Below, in pieces: positions 16,911 through 24,721 of a stretch of 64,000 bases of DNA (its first letter is position 1; each line of letters begins with the position of its first letter). Position numbers and translations under genes: made by a program. The notes below the pieces were generated by a model. It saw only the letters and a program-made list of their open reading frames with translations, made no database searches and was not told the origin of the DNA. Where the stretch lies: NCBI RefSeq assembly GCF_003697845.1, contig NZ_RDQE01000004.1:186001-250000 (forward strand), in the 5' to 3' direction. The stretch comes from Halobellus captivus (GTDB lineage: Archaea > Halobacteriota > Halobacteria > Halobacteriales > Haloferacaceae).

Positions 16911-17888
16911 ATGGCTGGATGGACGGCGAACGAGATGCCACGACTGGACGGGAAGACGGTGGTCGTCACCGGAGCCAACAGCGGGCTCGGATTCGAGGGG
17001 ACCCGGGCGTTCGCCGCGAATGGAGCCACGGTCGTGATGGCGTGTCGGAGCGTCGAGCGCGCCGAGGACGCCGCCGCCGAGATCCGGGCGGACGCCCGGG
17101 GTGGCTTCGACGGCGACCTCGACGTCCGCGAGTGTGACCTGGCGTCGCTCGACTCGATCCGGCGGTTCGCCGACGACCTCGCCGCCGACTACGACGCGGT
17201 CGACGTCCTCTGTAACAACGCCGGCGTCATGGCGATCCCGCGAAGCGAGACCGAGGACGGCTTCGAGACGCAGTTCGGCGTCAACCACCTCGGTCACTTC
17301 GCGCTGACCGGTCGGCTGTTCGACCTCCTGACGGCGTCCGACGGGGTCAGTGGGGTCTCCCGCGTCGTGACGCAGTCGTCGGGGGCCCACGAGACCGGCG
17401 AGATGGACTTCTCGGACCTCAACTGGGAGGACTCGTACGGGAAGTGGAGGGCGTACGGCCGGAGCAAGCTCGCGAACCTCCTCTTCGCCTACGAGCTCCA
17501 GCGTCGGATCGACGCGACCGAGTCGGGGGGCGAGGACGTCGGCGTCCGAAGCGTCGCGTGCCACCCGGGATACACGGACACGAACCTCCAGCTACGGACC
17601 GCCCGCGAGAGCCGGAATCCCCTGTTGAAGGTCGGCATGCGCGTCGCGAACGCGGTCCTCGGTCAGGACGCCGACGTCGGCGCCGAACCAATGCTGTACG
17701 CCGCGACCGCCGACGTCGACGGCGGCGCGTACGTCGAGCCGGGCGGCTTCATGAACATGCGCGGGCACCCGACCGTCGGCCGGTCGAACGACGCGTCCTA
17801 CGACCGCTCGGACGCGCGCCGGCTCTGGGAGTACTCCGTCGAGGCGACCGGCGTGACGTTCCCGTTCGACGGATCGGACGGTTCGTAG
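16911..17888 (+). CDS. short-chain dehydrogenase/reductase
   Basis: 325 residues of the retinol-dehydrogenase/WWOX-like SDR group. The cofactor site is TGANSGLGFEGTRAFA, with an Arg (ACRS) after beta-2 suggesting NADP preference. CNNAGVMAIP follows, then the catalytic Ser in VTQSSGAH and the YxxxK motif in AYGRSKLANL. I chose the ATG at 16911; an upstream in-frame GTG at 16890 would add seven residues. A weak TATA-like GGTTTCTG is centred 28 bases before 16911. The substrate is not predictable. Confidence 0.92.
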   Translation: MAGWTANEMPRLDGKTVVVTGANSGLGFEGTRAFAANGATVVMACRSVERAEDAAAEIRADARGGFDGDLDVRECDLASLDSIRRFADDLAADYDAVDVLCNNAGVMAIPRSETEDGFETQFGVNHLGHFALTGRLFDLLTASDGVSGVSRVVTQSSGAHETGEMDFSDLNWEDSYGKWRAYGRSKLANLLFAYELQRRIDATESGGEDVGVRSVACHPGYTDTNLQLRTARESRNPLLKVGMRVANAVLGQDADVGAEPMLYAATADVDGGAYVEPGGFMNMRGHPTVGRSNDASYDRSDARRLWEYSVEATGVTFPFDGSDGS

Positions 17889-17973
17889 GGGCTGCGACCG
17901 GCGCCGCCGCTGGCGGGCGTGATATACGCGGGACGCGTTTCGGGAACTGTCCGAGCGGTCGTCGAACCGCCGG

Positions 17974-18168
17974 TTACAGTCGAGTGAGGTTCTTCGCGCG
18001 CGGACCCTTGTCCGCCTCCTCGATATCGAACTCTACCTCCTGGCCTTCCTCGAGGTCCGGGCCGCCGACGTCCTCCATGTGGAAGAACACGTCCTCGTCA
18101 GCGTCGTCAGTCTCGATGAATCCGTAACCGCCGGTGTCGTTGAAGAAGTCGACCTTGCCTGTCGCCAT
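17974..18168 (-). CDS. cspA: cold-shock domain protein
   Basis: 64-residue single cold-shock domain. RNP1-like GGYGFIET and RNP2-like EDVFFHM motifs that bind single-stranded nucleic acid are intact. The surface is acidic, as expected in a halophile. Such proteins act as RNA chaperones at low temperature or during growth. It stands alone with its own strong promoter and is divergent from the enolase-superfamily gene. Confidence 0.95.
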   Translation of the reverse strand: MATGKVDFFNDTGGYGFIETDDADEDVFFHMEDVGGPDLEEGQEVEFDIEEADKGPRAKNLTRL

Positions 18169-18193
18169 CGCATCCGGAACCACTCGTAACGAG

Positions 18194-18201
18194 AATATAA
18201 G
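18194..18201 (-). promoter_or_regulatory. TATA box of cspA
   Basis: CTTATATT read on the minus strand, centred about 29 bases before the cspA ATG. It gives a transcript with almost no leader and is one of the clearest TATA matches in the window. Confidence 0.65.
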
Positions 18202-18238
18202 TGTTGGGTGTACCCATCTCGATCCCGACACGAGTACG

Positions 18239-18246
18239 GATTTATG
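18239..18246 (+). promoter_or_regulatory. TATA-like element of the enolase-superfamily gene
   Basis: GATTTATG centred about 28 bases before the ATG at 18271. It supports that start over the in-frame ATG at 18244, which lies inside the box. Confidence 0.5.
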
Positions 18247-18270
18247 ACCCGGTTCGGTGTCCCCCCCCGT

Positions 18271-19443
18271 ATGGGACCGATCATCACTGCGATCGAAACC
18301 GTCACGTTCGAGTACCCGGTCGACCACGTCGCGCCGAACCCGCTCGGGACCGGCCTCCAGTACCGACCCGGCGCGCGGACCGACCTGACGACGTACGCGG
18401 TCCGGATCGAGACCGACACGGGGGTCACCGGGGAGTACGTGGGCGGAACCGCACCCGGGATGGCGCAGGTCCGGAGCAGTGCGGGGGCGCTCCTCGGCCG
18501 GGACGCGCTGGAGCGCGAGCGGATCTGGGACGTACTGAAACGGACCCTCCGGAAGTTCGATGGGACGGGTATCGGGCCGATCGACATCGCGCTGTGGGAC
18601 CTCGCCGGCAAGCACCACGGGGCTCCGGTCCACGAGCTGCTCGGAACGTACCGCACTCGACTCCCGGCCTACGTCTCGACACATGCGGGCGGCGAGGATG
18701 GAGGGCTCGACACGCCGGCCGCCTACGCCGACTTCGCGGTCGACGTCAGGGACCGAGGGTTCCCGGCGTACAAGCTCCACACCTGGCGGGGGTTCGACGA
18801 GGTGGACATCAAACGCGAGATCGAGACGGTTCGAGCCGTCGCGGAGCGGGTCGGCGACGACATGGACCTCATGCACGACCCGGTGTGCGAGTACGAGACG
18901 TACGGCGACGCGCTCGCGGTCGGCCGCGAGCTCGACCGTGGCGGCTACTACTGGTACGAGGACCCGTACCGCGACGGGTCGAAGTCACAGCACGCCCACC
19001 GTCGGCTCGCCGACCGGCTCGATACCCCGTTGCTCCTGACCGAACAGACGAGGTGGCTCGAACCACACGCGGACGCCATCGCGAACGACGCAACCGACTT
19101 CGTCCGCGCGGACCCGGACTTGGACGGCGGGATCACGGGGGCGATGAAGATCGCCCACGTCGCGGAGGGGTTCGGCCTCGACGTCGAGTATCACCTCGCG
19201 TCCCCGGCGTCGCGACACTGTATGGCGGCCACGCGGAACACGAACTACTACGAACTGGGCCTCGTCGCCCCGGAGTGTCCGACGCCCCACTCCGAACCGC
19301 CGGTGTACGACACGTACACGGACTCGCTCGACGCCGCCGAGGACGGCCGGTATCCCGTCCCCGACGGCGACGGGCTGGGCGTCACCTACGATCGGGAGTA
19401 CATCCGGGACGCCGCGACCGCGTCCACGCGCGTGGAGAGGTGA
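18271..19443 (+). CDS. mandelate racemase/muconate lactonizing enzyme family protein
   Basis: 390-residue enolase-superfamily enzyme, which takes a proton from a carbon next to a carboxylate, usually as a sugar-acid dehydratase or racemase. The capping domain leads to GTGIGPIDIALWDLAGK. The barrel has a Lys in AYKLHTW as catalytic base, and metal ligands in LMHDPVCEY (Asp), YWYEDPYR (Glu) and TEQTRW (Glu). The exact substrate is not readable. The D-2-hydroxyacid dehydrogenase 143 bases downstream on the same strand hints at sugar-acid or hydroxyacid breakdown. Confidence 0.88.
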   Translation: MGPIITAIETVTFEYPVDHVAPNPLGTGLQYRPGARTDLTTYAVRIETDTGVTGEYVGGTAPGMAQVRSSAGALLGRDALERERIWDVLKRTLRKFDGTGIGPIDIALWDLAGKHHGAPVHELLGTYRTRLPAYVSTHAGGEDGGLDTPAAYADFAVDVRDRGFPAYKLHTWRGFDEVDIKREIETVRAVAERVGDDMDLMHDPVCEYETYGDALAVGRELDRGGYYWYEDPYRDGSKSQHAHRRLADRLDTPLLLTEQTRWLEPHADAIANDATDFVRADPDLDGGITGAMKIAHVAEGFGLDVEYHLASPASRHCMAATRNTNYYELGLVAPECPTPHSEPPVYDTYTDSLDAAEDGRYPVPDGDGLGVTYDREYIRDAATASTRVER

Positions 19444-19518
19444 TCGGACCGCGGCGGGACGGCGAGAACGGGTTGCGGGCGGCGGACCGACCCCACCGTA
19501 GACCACCGGCGACACAAC

Positions 19519-19526
19519 CGTTATCT
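19519..19526 (+). promoter_or_regulatory. TATA-like element before the mini-ORF of the hydroxyacid dehydrogenase
   Basis: CGTTATCT, centred about 26 bases before the ATG of a 13-codon ORF (19549), not before the dehydrogenase ATG (64 bases away). Confidence 0.4.
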
Positions 19527-19548
19527 TCGACGCCCCGCGTTCGTCCCC

Positions 19549-19590
19549 ATGACCGGATCCGTTCCTGAAATCCGTGGTGACGCCCGATGA
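19549..19590 (+). CDS. putative 13-codon leader ORF
   Basis: Reads MTGSVPEIRGDAR and stops at a TGA that overlaps the dehydrogenase start as ATGA. The ATG lies where a leaderless transcript from the TATA-like element at 19519-19526 would begin. This is the same geometry as the ORF before speB. It may be a coupled leader peptide or chance. Confidence 0.3.
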   Translation: MTGSVPEIRGDAR

Positions 19591-20552
19591 CCGACGCCCC
19601 CGACGTGGTCGTGCTCCGACGAAGCGCCCACGGGATGGACACCGAGGAGTACGCGCGCGAGCTACGGGAGCGCCTCCCGGACCGGACGGTGGCGCGGGCG
19701 GCGACGCCGGCCGAGGAGCGGGACCTCGTCGAGCGGGCTCCGGTAGTGACCGGCCACCGGCTCCCGCCGGCGGTCCTGGAGGCCGCGGAGGCGATGGAGT
19801 ACTTCGCTTGCGCCTCCGCCGGAACCGGCCACCTCCCGCTCGAGACGCTCGCCGAGCGCGGCGTCGCCGTCTCGAACGGGTCGGGCGTTCACGGCCCGAA
19901 CATCGCCGAGTACGTCCTCGGACAGCTCCTGGTCTTCACCCGCGATTTCCACCGATCGTGGCGGCAGAACGAGAAACGGGAGTGGCGTCACCACCAGTCA
20001 CGGGAGCTGAAGGGGGACACGGTGACGATCGTCGGGCTCGGCGCGATCGGCCGGGAGGTCGCCCGTCGGCTGCCGCCGTTCGGCGTGGAGACGGTCGGCG
20101 TTCGGTACACTCCCGACGAGGGCGGTCCGACCGACGAAGTGATCGGGTTCGACCACGACGCGTTCCACGAGGCGCTCTCGCGGACCGACTACCTCGTGAT
20201 CGCCTCCCCGCTCACGGCGGAGACGAGGGGGCTGGTCGGAACGGCGGAGTTCGAGACGCTCCCGTCGAGCGCGGTCCTGGTGAACGTCGGCCGCGGTCCG
20301 ATCGTCGACGCCGACGCGTTGCTTTCGGCCGTCCGAACGAACCGCCTCCGGGGTGCCGCACTCGACGTCACGGATCCCGAGCCGCTCCCGGCTGACCACG
20401 ACCTGTGGGGGTTCGACAACGTGTCGATCACGCCCCACAACGCCGGTCACTCGCCCGAGTACTACGCCCGACTCGCGGATATCGTCGCGACCAACCTCGA
20501 ACGGGCCGCGGAAGCCGGCGACTACGGGACGATCGAGAACCGCGTGGCGTAG
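19587..20552 (+). CDS. D-2-hydroxyacid dehydrogenase
   Basis: 321 residues. NAD-dependent oxidation of D-2-hydroxyacids or the reverse. The Rossmann motif is IVGLGAIGREVARRL. The catalytic trio is Arg in VNVGRGPIVD, Glu in DVTDPEPLP and His in ITPHNAGHS. The substrate-binding N-terminal domain carries SAGTGHLPLE. Several dehydrogenases of this family occur in haloarchaea, so the specific acid is uncertain. The start overlaps the stop of a 13-codon ORF. Convergent with the M20 peptidase (3-base gap). Confidence 0.92.
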   Translation: MTDAPDVVVLRRSAHGMDTEEYARELRERLPDRTVARAATPAEERDLVERAPVVTGHRLPPAVLEAAEAMEYFACASAGTGHLPLETLAERGVAVSNGSGVHGPNIAEYVLGQLLVFTRDFHRSWRQNEKREWRHHQSRELKGDTVTIVGLGAIGREVARRLPPFGVETVGVRYTPDEGGPTDEVIGFDHDAFHEALSRTDYLVIASPLTAETRGLVGTAEFETLPSSAVLVNVGRGPIVDADALLSAVRTNRLRGAALDVTDPEPLPADHDLWGFDNVSITPHNAGHSPEYYARLADIVATNLERAAEAGDYGTIENRVA

Positions 20553-20555
20553 GGG

Positions 20556-22040
20556 TCAGCGCGATCCGAGCGACCGGATCACCCGGGCGCTCGTCCGGAT
20601 CCCGTTCTCGAAGCAGTCGACGTCGAGGTGCTCGTTCGGCGAGTGGTTCCCCTGGTCGTGGTTGGCGTACGGGACGACGAGCACGGGGACGTCCGACAGC
20701 GCCTCCACCTCGCGGAAGTAGGCGGCCGGCAGGCTCCCGCCGAGCACGGGGAGTTCGACCACCTCCTCGTTCCACACCGTTTCGAGCGCGTCGCGGACCG
20801 GCGCGGCCATCGGCGTGTCGACCGGCGTCTTCATCGGCGGGAACGTGCCGTGTTTCGCCACCTCGACCCGCGGCTCGCGCTCGCGGAGGTGGCTCCGGAC
20901 CGCCTCGAAGACGGCGTCCGGGTCCTGGTTCGGGACGAGCCGGAAGTCGAGTTTCGCCGACGCCGTCGCCGGAAGGACGGTCTTCATCCCCTCGCCCTGA
21001 TATCCGCCCGAGAGCCCGTTGATCGTCATGGTCGGGCGGGCCAACAGCCGCTCGTAGTAGGGGTCGTCGGTGACGAACCGGTCGACGTCCAGTTCCTCGC
21101 GGATCGCCTCGCTGTCGTCGGGGATCGCCGCCACGAGCTCGCGGTCGGCGTCGGTGATCGCGGTCCCGTCGTGGAAGCCGTCGACGTCGACCCCGTCGCC
21201 GTCGTCCGCGCGCATGGACGCGAGCAGTTCGACGAGCCGGTTCGTCGCGCCGGGGACCGGCCCGCCGAAGTTGCCCGAGTGGAGGTCGGTGTTCGCGGTG
21301 CGAAGGTCGACCTGGACCGAGAGCACGCCGCGGTTGCCGTACATCAGCGTCGGCACGCCCGCGCGGACGCCGTCCTCGCCCGCGACCGCGTGGCGCGGCC
21401 CGTCGGCGACGTACACGAGGTCGACGTCCCCGAGCGCTGCCGGCTGGCTCCGGAGGTACTCGCGGAGCCCGGCGCTCCCGCTCTCCTCGCCGCCCTCGAT
21501 CAGCAGCTTCACCGTCACGTCCGGGAACGCGTCGGCCGCGAGGAGCGCGTCGACCGCGAACGCGTGGGCCGCGAACTGGCCCTTGTTGTCGCCCGAACCG
21601 CGAGCGTAGATGGAGCCGTCGCGGATCGTCGGCTCGAACGCCGGCGACTCCCAGGCGTCGACGTCCCCCGGCGGCTGGACGTCGTAGTGGCCGTAAAAGA
21701 GGACGGTCGGCGCGTCGTCCCCGGTCTCGGCGGCGTCGCCCGTGTCGTCGGCGCCGTCCTCGTCACCCGCGGGACCTCGCTCCGCGTACACGAGCGGGTA
21801 TCGCTCGGTTTCGATCCGTTCCGCGTCGAGCCCGGCGTCCTCGAGGACGTCGATCACCAGATCCGCGGCGACGTCCATTCCCTCCCCGGTCGTCGAGACG
21901 CTGGGTTGGGCGAGTAGCTCGAAGAGTCGGTCGCGATACGCGTCGACCCGTTCGTCCACCGCCGCCGCGAGCGCGTCGTTCCCGTCCGATGCTCCGCCGT
22001 CCGTGCGCGCCCCGTCGGTCGCGCGTTCCTCGTCGTCCAT
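20556..22040 (-). CDS. M20 family metallopeptidase (dipeptidase)
   Basis: 494 residues. Zinc-site motifs are complete: FYGHYDVQPPG (His, Asp), YARGSGDNKGQ (bridging Asp), EGGEESGS (Glu pair) and PYANHDQGNHSPNEH near the end. The lid/dimerisation domain lies at about 230-390. This is the CNDP dipeptidase-like branch. An Asp/Ala/Gly-rich loop (near 95-110) is a halophile-style insertion. I start at the ATG at 22040; the open frame continues upstream through a 70-bp tandem repeat that is not part of the protein. Cytosolic, no signal peptide. Confidence 0.92.
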   Translation of the reverse strand: MDDEERATDGARTDGGASDGNDALAAAVDERVDAYRDRLFELLAQPSVSTTGEGMDVAADLVIDVLEDAGLDAERIETERYPLVYAERGPAGDEDGADDTGDAAETGDDAPTVLFYGHYDVQPPGDVDAWESPAFEPTIRDGSIYARGSGDNKGQFAAHAFAVDALLAADAFPDVTVKLLIEGGEESGSAGLREYLRSQPAALGDVDLVYVADGPRHAVAGEDGVRAGVPTLMYGNRGVLSVQVDLRTANTDLHSGNFGGPVPGATNRLVELLASMRADDGDGVDVDGFHDGTAITDADRELVAAIPDDSEAIREELDVDRFVTDDPYYERLLARPTMTINGLSGGYQGEGMKTVLPATASAKLDFRLVPNQDPDAVFEAVRSHLREREPRVEVAKHGTFPPMKTPVDTPMAAPVRDALETVWNEEVVELPVLGGSLPAAYFREVEALSDVPVLVVPYANHDQGNHSPNEHLDVDCFENGIRTSARVIRSLGSR

Positions 22041-22341
22041 GTCGAGTCCGACGTCGGGGCGGGTCCTCGTCCTTGCGGTCGCGGCACCCGTGTCCGGGAG
22101 GTGAGCGAGGCTTCGGTCGCTTCGCTCCCTCGGGACCGCCCTGCTTCGCGGGTCGCGTTGCTCCCCGCTCCGCCACGAGGTCTCGGTCGCTTCGCTCCCT
22201 CGGGACCGCCCTGCTTCGCGGGTCGCGTTGCTCCCCGCTCCGCCACGAGGTCTCGGTCGCTTCGCTCCCTCGACCTCGCTTACCCCGCCGGCTCCCGAAG
22301 GATTAGGTCGGGGGCGCCCCACTGGCCGGACGGACCTCCCC
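22041..22341. other. intergenic region between divergent peptidase and MATE genes
   Basis: About 300 bases without a gene. Just over half is the 70-bp tandem repeat. A TATA-like GGATTAGG lies near 22299-22307, about 38 bases before the MATE GTG. I find no clear TATA box for the peptidase. Confidence 0.6.
22113..22272. repeat. perfect tandem repeat, 70-bp unit, 2.3 copies
   Basis: Copies begin at 22113, 22183 and 22253 and are identical over the shared length; the third stops after 20 bases at 22272. Each unit contains short self-complementary pieces such as GGTCGCTTCGCTCC. It lies wholly between two divergent genes. A related-looking string (CGCTTCGCTGCGCGG) occurs at about 42482. Confidence 0.92.
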
Positions 22342-23877
22342 GTGGGAAACGACGACGCCCGGGTCGACATGACGACGGGAGCCATCTCCCCGAAGCTGTT
22401 CGACCTCGCGTGGCCGCTGGTGCTCGGTAACCTCCTCCAGACGCTGTACAACCTCGCGGACATGTTCTGGGTGGGACGCGTGAGCACCGACGCCGTCGCC
22501 GCCGTCTCGCTCATGTTCCCGCTGTCGTGGCTGTTCGTCTCCACCGCGATGGGGCTCACCGCCGCGACGATCGCCTTAGTCTCCCAGCACGTCGGCGCGG
22601 GCGAGGACCGCCGGGCGGACGAGATCGTCGCCCAGACGGTGTTGCTCGCGATCGTCGTGAGCGTCGTCCTCGCGATCATCGGCTTCGCGGCGCGTCACTG
22701 GCTGCTCTACTGGATCGGCGCGCGCGACGCGGTGTTCACGGAGTCGCTCGCGTACATCGAGGTGATCTTCCTCACGCTGCCGCTCACCTTCCTCTTCTTC
22801 GCGTTCCGCGCGTCGCTCCAGGGAGCCGGCGACACGCGGACCGCGATGTGGCTCGTCGCGATCTCCGCGGCGCTCAACATCGTCATCGACCCCGTCTTCA
22901 TCCTCGGCTGGGGCCCGGTTCCGGCGCTGGGAACGCAGGGCGCCGCGATCGCGACGTTCATCGCCCGCCTGTTCGCGACGGCGGTCGGGATCTGGATCCT
23001 GCTCCGGGGCGACTGGGGCGTGAAGCTGTACGTCCGCGACCTCCGGCCCAACCCCGAGATCCTGCGGAAGCTGATCGACGTGGGTTACCCGGGCACGCTC
23101 GACGGGTGGGCTCGGTCGTTCGCGGCGGTCGCGATGGCGGCGCTCGTCGCGCGGTTCGGCCCGGCCGCGACGGCCGCGTACGGCATCGGCGTCCGGCTGA
23201 TGTCGATCTCGTGGGGCGTCGCCGGCGCGGTCGGCCAGGCGACCGCGACCGGCGTGGGACAGAACCTCGGCGCGGAAACGCCCGACCGCGCGGTCGCCGT
23301 CACGCGCGCGGCCACCGCGGGAACGATGGGACTGCTCGCGGTGGCCGGCGGGCTCGTCTGGGTGTTCCCGGGCGTCGCGATGGGCGTCTTCGTCGACGAC
23401 CCGGCGACGATCGCCGAGGGGATCGGGTTCCTGCGGATCGTCGCGCTCTCGTGGGCGTTCTTCGGCGGCCTCATGGTGATCCAGGGCGCGTTCCGCGGCG
23501 CGGGCCACACCAAGGCGGCGATGGCGCTTTCGCTGCTCTCGCGGTGGATCTTCAGGATCCCGGTCGCCGCACTCTTAGCGTTCGGAGCCGTGAGCGTCAC
23601 ACTCGGCGGGTTCTCCGTCGGCCCCGTTACGGTTCCTGCCCTCGAGGTCGGTTACACGGGACTCGACTGGGGTGTCGAGGGGCTCTGGTGGGCGTACACG
23701 ACGGCCGCGGTCGTCTCCTTTTTCCTCGGCACGGCGTGGTTCCTGCGCGGGACGTGGACGGAGGGAGTCATCGACGAGTCCGGAGGGGCGGCGGTCGACC
23801 CGGACGCGGACGCCTCCGTCGCGGTCGGAGAGGACGAAGGGAGCTCCGAAGCGTCCGCCGAGACGCTCGACGATTGA
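22342..23877 (+). CDS. MATE family efflux transporter
   Basis: 511 residues with about twelve helices in two homologous halves. The family opening ISPKLFDLAWPLVLGNLLQTLYNLADMFWVGRV leads, and a FRASLQGAGDTRT segment ends the first half; FRGAGHTKAAM is its counterpart in the second half. MATE proteins export drugs or metabolites in exchange for Na+ or H+. I use the GTG at 22342 because homologues carry residues before the ...TGAISPK segment. The ATG at 22369 is the alternative. The C-terminal 35 residues are acidic. Confidence 0.9.
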   Translation: MGNDDARVDMTTGAISPKLFDLAWPLVLGNLLQTLYNLADMFWVGRVSTDAVAAVSLMFPLSWLFVSTAMGLTAATIALVSQHVGAGEDRRADEIVAQTVLLAIVVSVVLAIIGFAARHWLLYWIGARDAVFTESLAYIEVIFLTLPLTFLFFAFRASLQGAGDTRTAMWLVAISAALNIVIDPVFILGWGPVPALGTQGAAIATFIARLFATAVGIWILLRGDWGVKLYVRDLRPNPEILRKLIDVGYPGTLDGWARSFAAVAMAALVARFGPAATAAYGIGVRLMSISWGVAGAVGQATATGVGQNLGAETPDRAVAVTRAATAGTMGLLAVAGGLVWVFPGVAMGVFVDDPATIAEGIGFLRIVALSWAFFGGLMVIQGAFRGAGHTKAAMALSLLSRWIFRIPVAALLAFGAVSVTLGGFSVGPVTVPALEVGYTGLDWGVEGLWWAYTTAAVVSFFLGTAWFLRGTWTEGVIDESGGAAVDPDADASVAVGEDEGSSEASAETLDD

Positions 23878-23890
23878 AACCGAGGCGTGA

Positions 23891-24148
23891 CTACCGCCGT
23901 TCCTTCGCCATCTCCAGCGAGACGAAGAAGCCGAAGTACGCCGGGATCCCGGCGATCAGGAACATGTACAGCACCCACTGCGGGGCGCTCGCGAACGCGA
24001 AGTCGTAGAGGAGGGAGGTGAGCGTCACCCACACGACCGCGAACACGAGGTCCTGTAGCATGCCGTTCCGATTCTCGCGGACGTGCGACCCGACGCGGTC
24101 GAGGAGGGTGTCCCCGTCCGGTTCGTCGCTCGGTTCGGTCCCGGTCAT
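23891..24148 (-). CDS. small two-helix membrane protein
   Basis: 85 residues. A hydrophilic acidic N-terminus of about 30 residues precedes two hydrophobic helices (about 33-52 and 56-77), ending EMAKERR. I do not recognise a family with certainty. Its stop lies 13 bases from the end of the convergent MATE gene. It is about 110 bases downstream of the usp gene, so it may be the last member of that transcription unit. Confidence 0.7.
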   Translation of the reverse strand: MTGTEPSDEPDGDTLLDRVGSHVRENRNGMLQDLVFAVVWVTLTSLLYDFAFASAPQWVLYMFLIAGIPAYFGFFVSLEMAKERR

Positions 24149-24257
24149 GCGTGAGCGTGTCGGTCGGGGTACGTCGGTGTTCCGGAAGCGAAACGCGTCG
24201 ACGGCGGGAGACGGATCGACGCCCGGTCGCGGGGCGAGACCCGTCCGGGGCCGCGAG

Positions 24258-24719
24258 TCAGTCCTCGTCGGCGTAGTCGACGACGAGGACGGGGACGTGC
24301 GTCGAGCGCAGCGTACGCTCCGTGACGCTCCCGAGGAGCGCGCGCCGGACGCCGGCCCGGCCGTGGCTCCCCATCACGATGAGATCGATCCCGTGGTCCT
24401 CGGCGTAGTCGGCGATCACCTTGTGCGGCCGGCCGCCCGAGACGTGTTCGACGACGTCGACGCCGCGGTCGGCTCCGCGCCCGGCGACCACGCCGGTCGC
24501 CTCGTCCGCCCGCTCCTTCAGCTCCTCCATCTCGTCGAACCGGCCCTGTCTGAGCCGGTCGACCTGTTCGGTTCCGAGACTGAAGTTCACGGAGTCGATG
24601 TCGACCACGTACAGCGCATGAACCTCGGCGTCGTACCGCTCCGCGAGGTCGAGCGCGTGGTCGACGGCGGCCTCCGCGACGTCGCTTCCGTCCGTGGGAA
24701 CGAGTATGCGTTCGTACAT
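24258..24719 (-). CDS. universal stress protein (UspA family)
   Basis: 153 residues, single Usp domain. The ATP-binding type motif is present: YERILVPTDGSDVAE at the N-terminus and VMGSHGRAGVRRALLGSVTERTLRSTHVPVLVV, matching G-2x-G-9x-G-[ST]. I start at the ATG at 24719, two bases after the symporter stop, with GGAG just upstream; the GTG at 24725 is less likely. It is the third gene of the DUF4212-SSS-usp set, suggesting a regulatory role linked to the transporter. Confidence 0.92.
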   Translation of the reverse strand: MYERILVPTDGSDVAEAAVDHALDLAERYDAEVHALYVVDIDSVNFSLGTEQVDRLRQGRFDEMEELKERADEATGVVAGRGADRGVDVVEHVSGGRPHKVIADYAEDHGIDLIVMGSHGRAGVRRALLGSVTERTLRSTHVPVLVVDYADED

Positions 24720-24721
24720 GA

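Noticed and set aside
22041-22679. Long N-terminal extension of the M20 peptidase frame
   Set aside because: The extra 213 codons run through the 70-bp tandem repeat and the opposite-strand MATE gene, have Arg/Ser/Gly-rich composition and no family similarity; homologues start near MDDEER.
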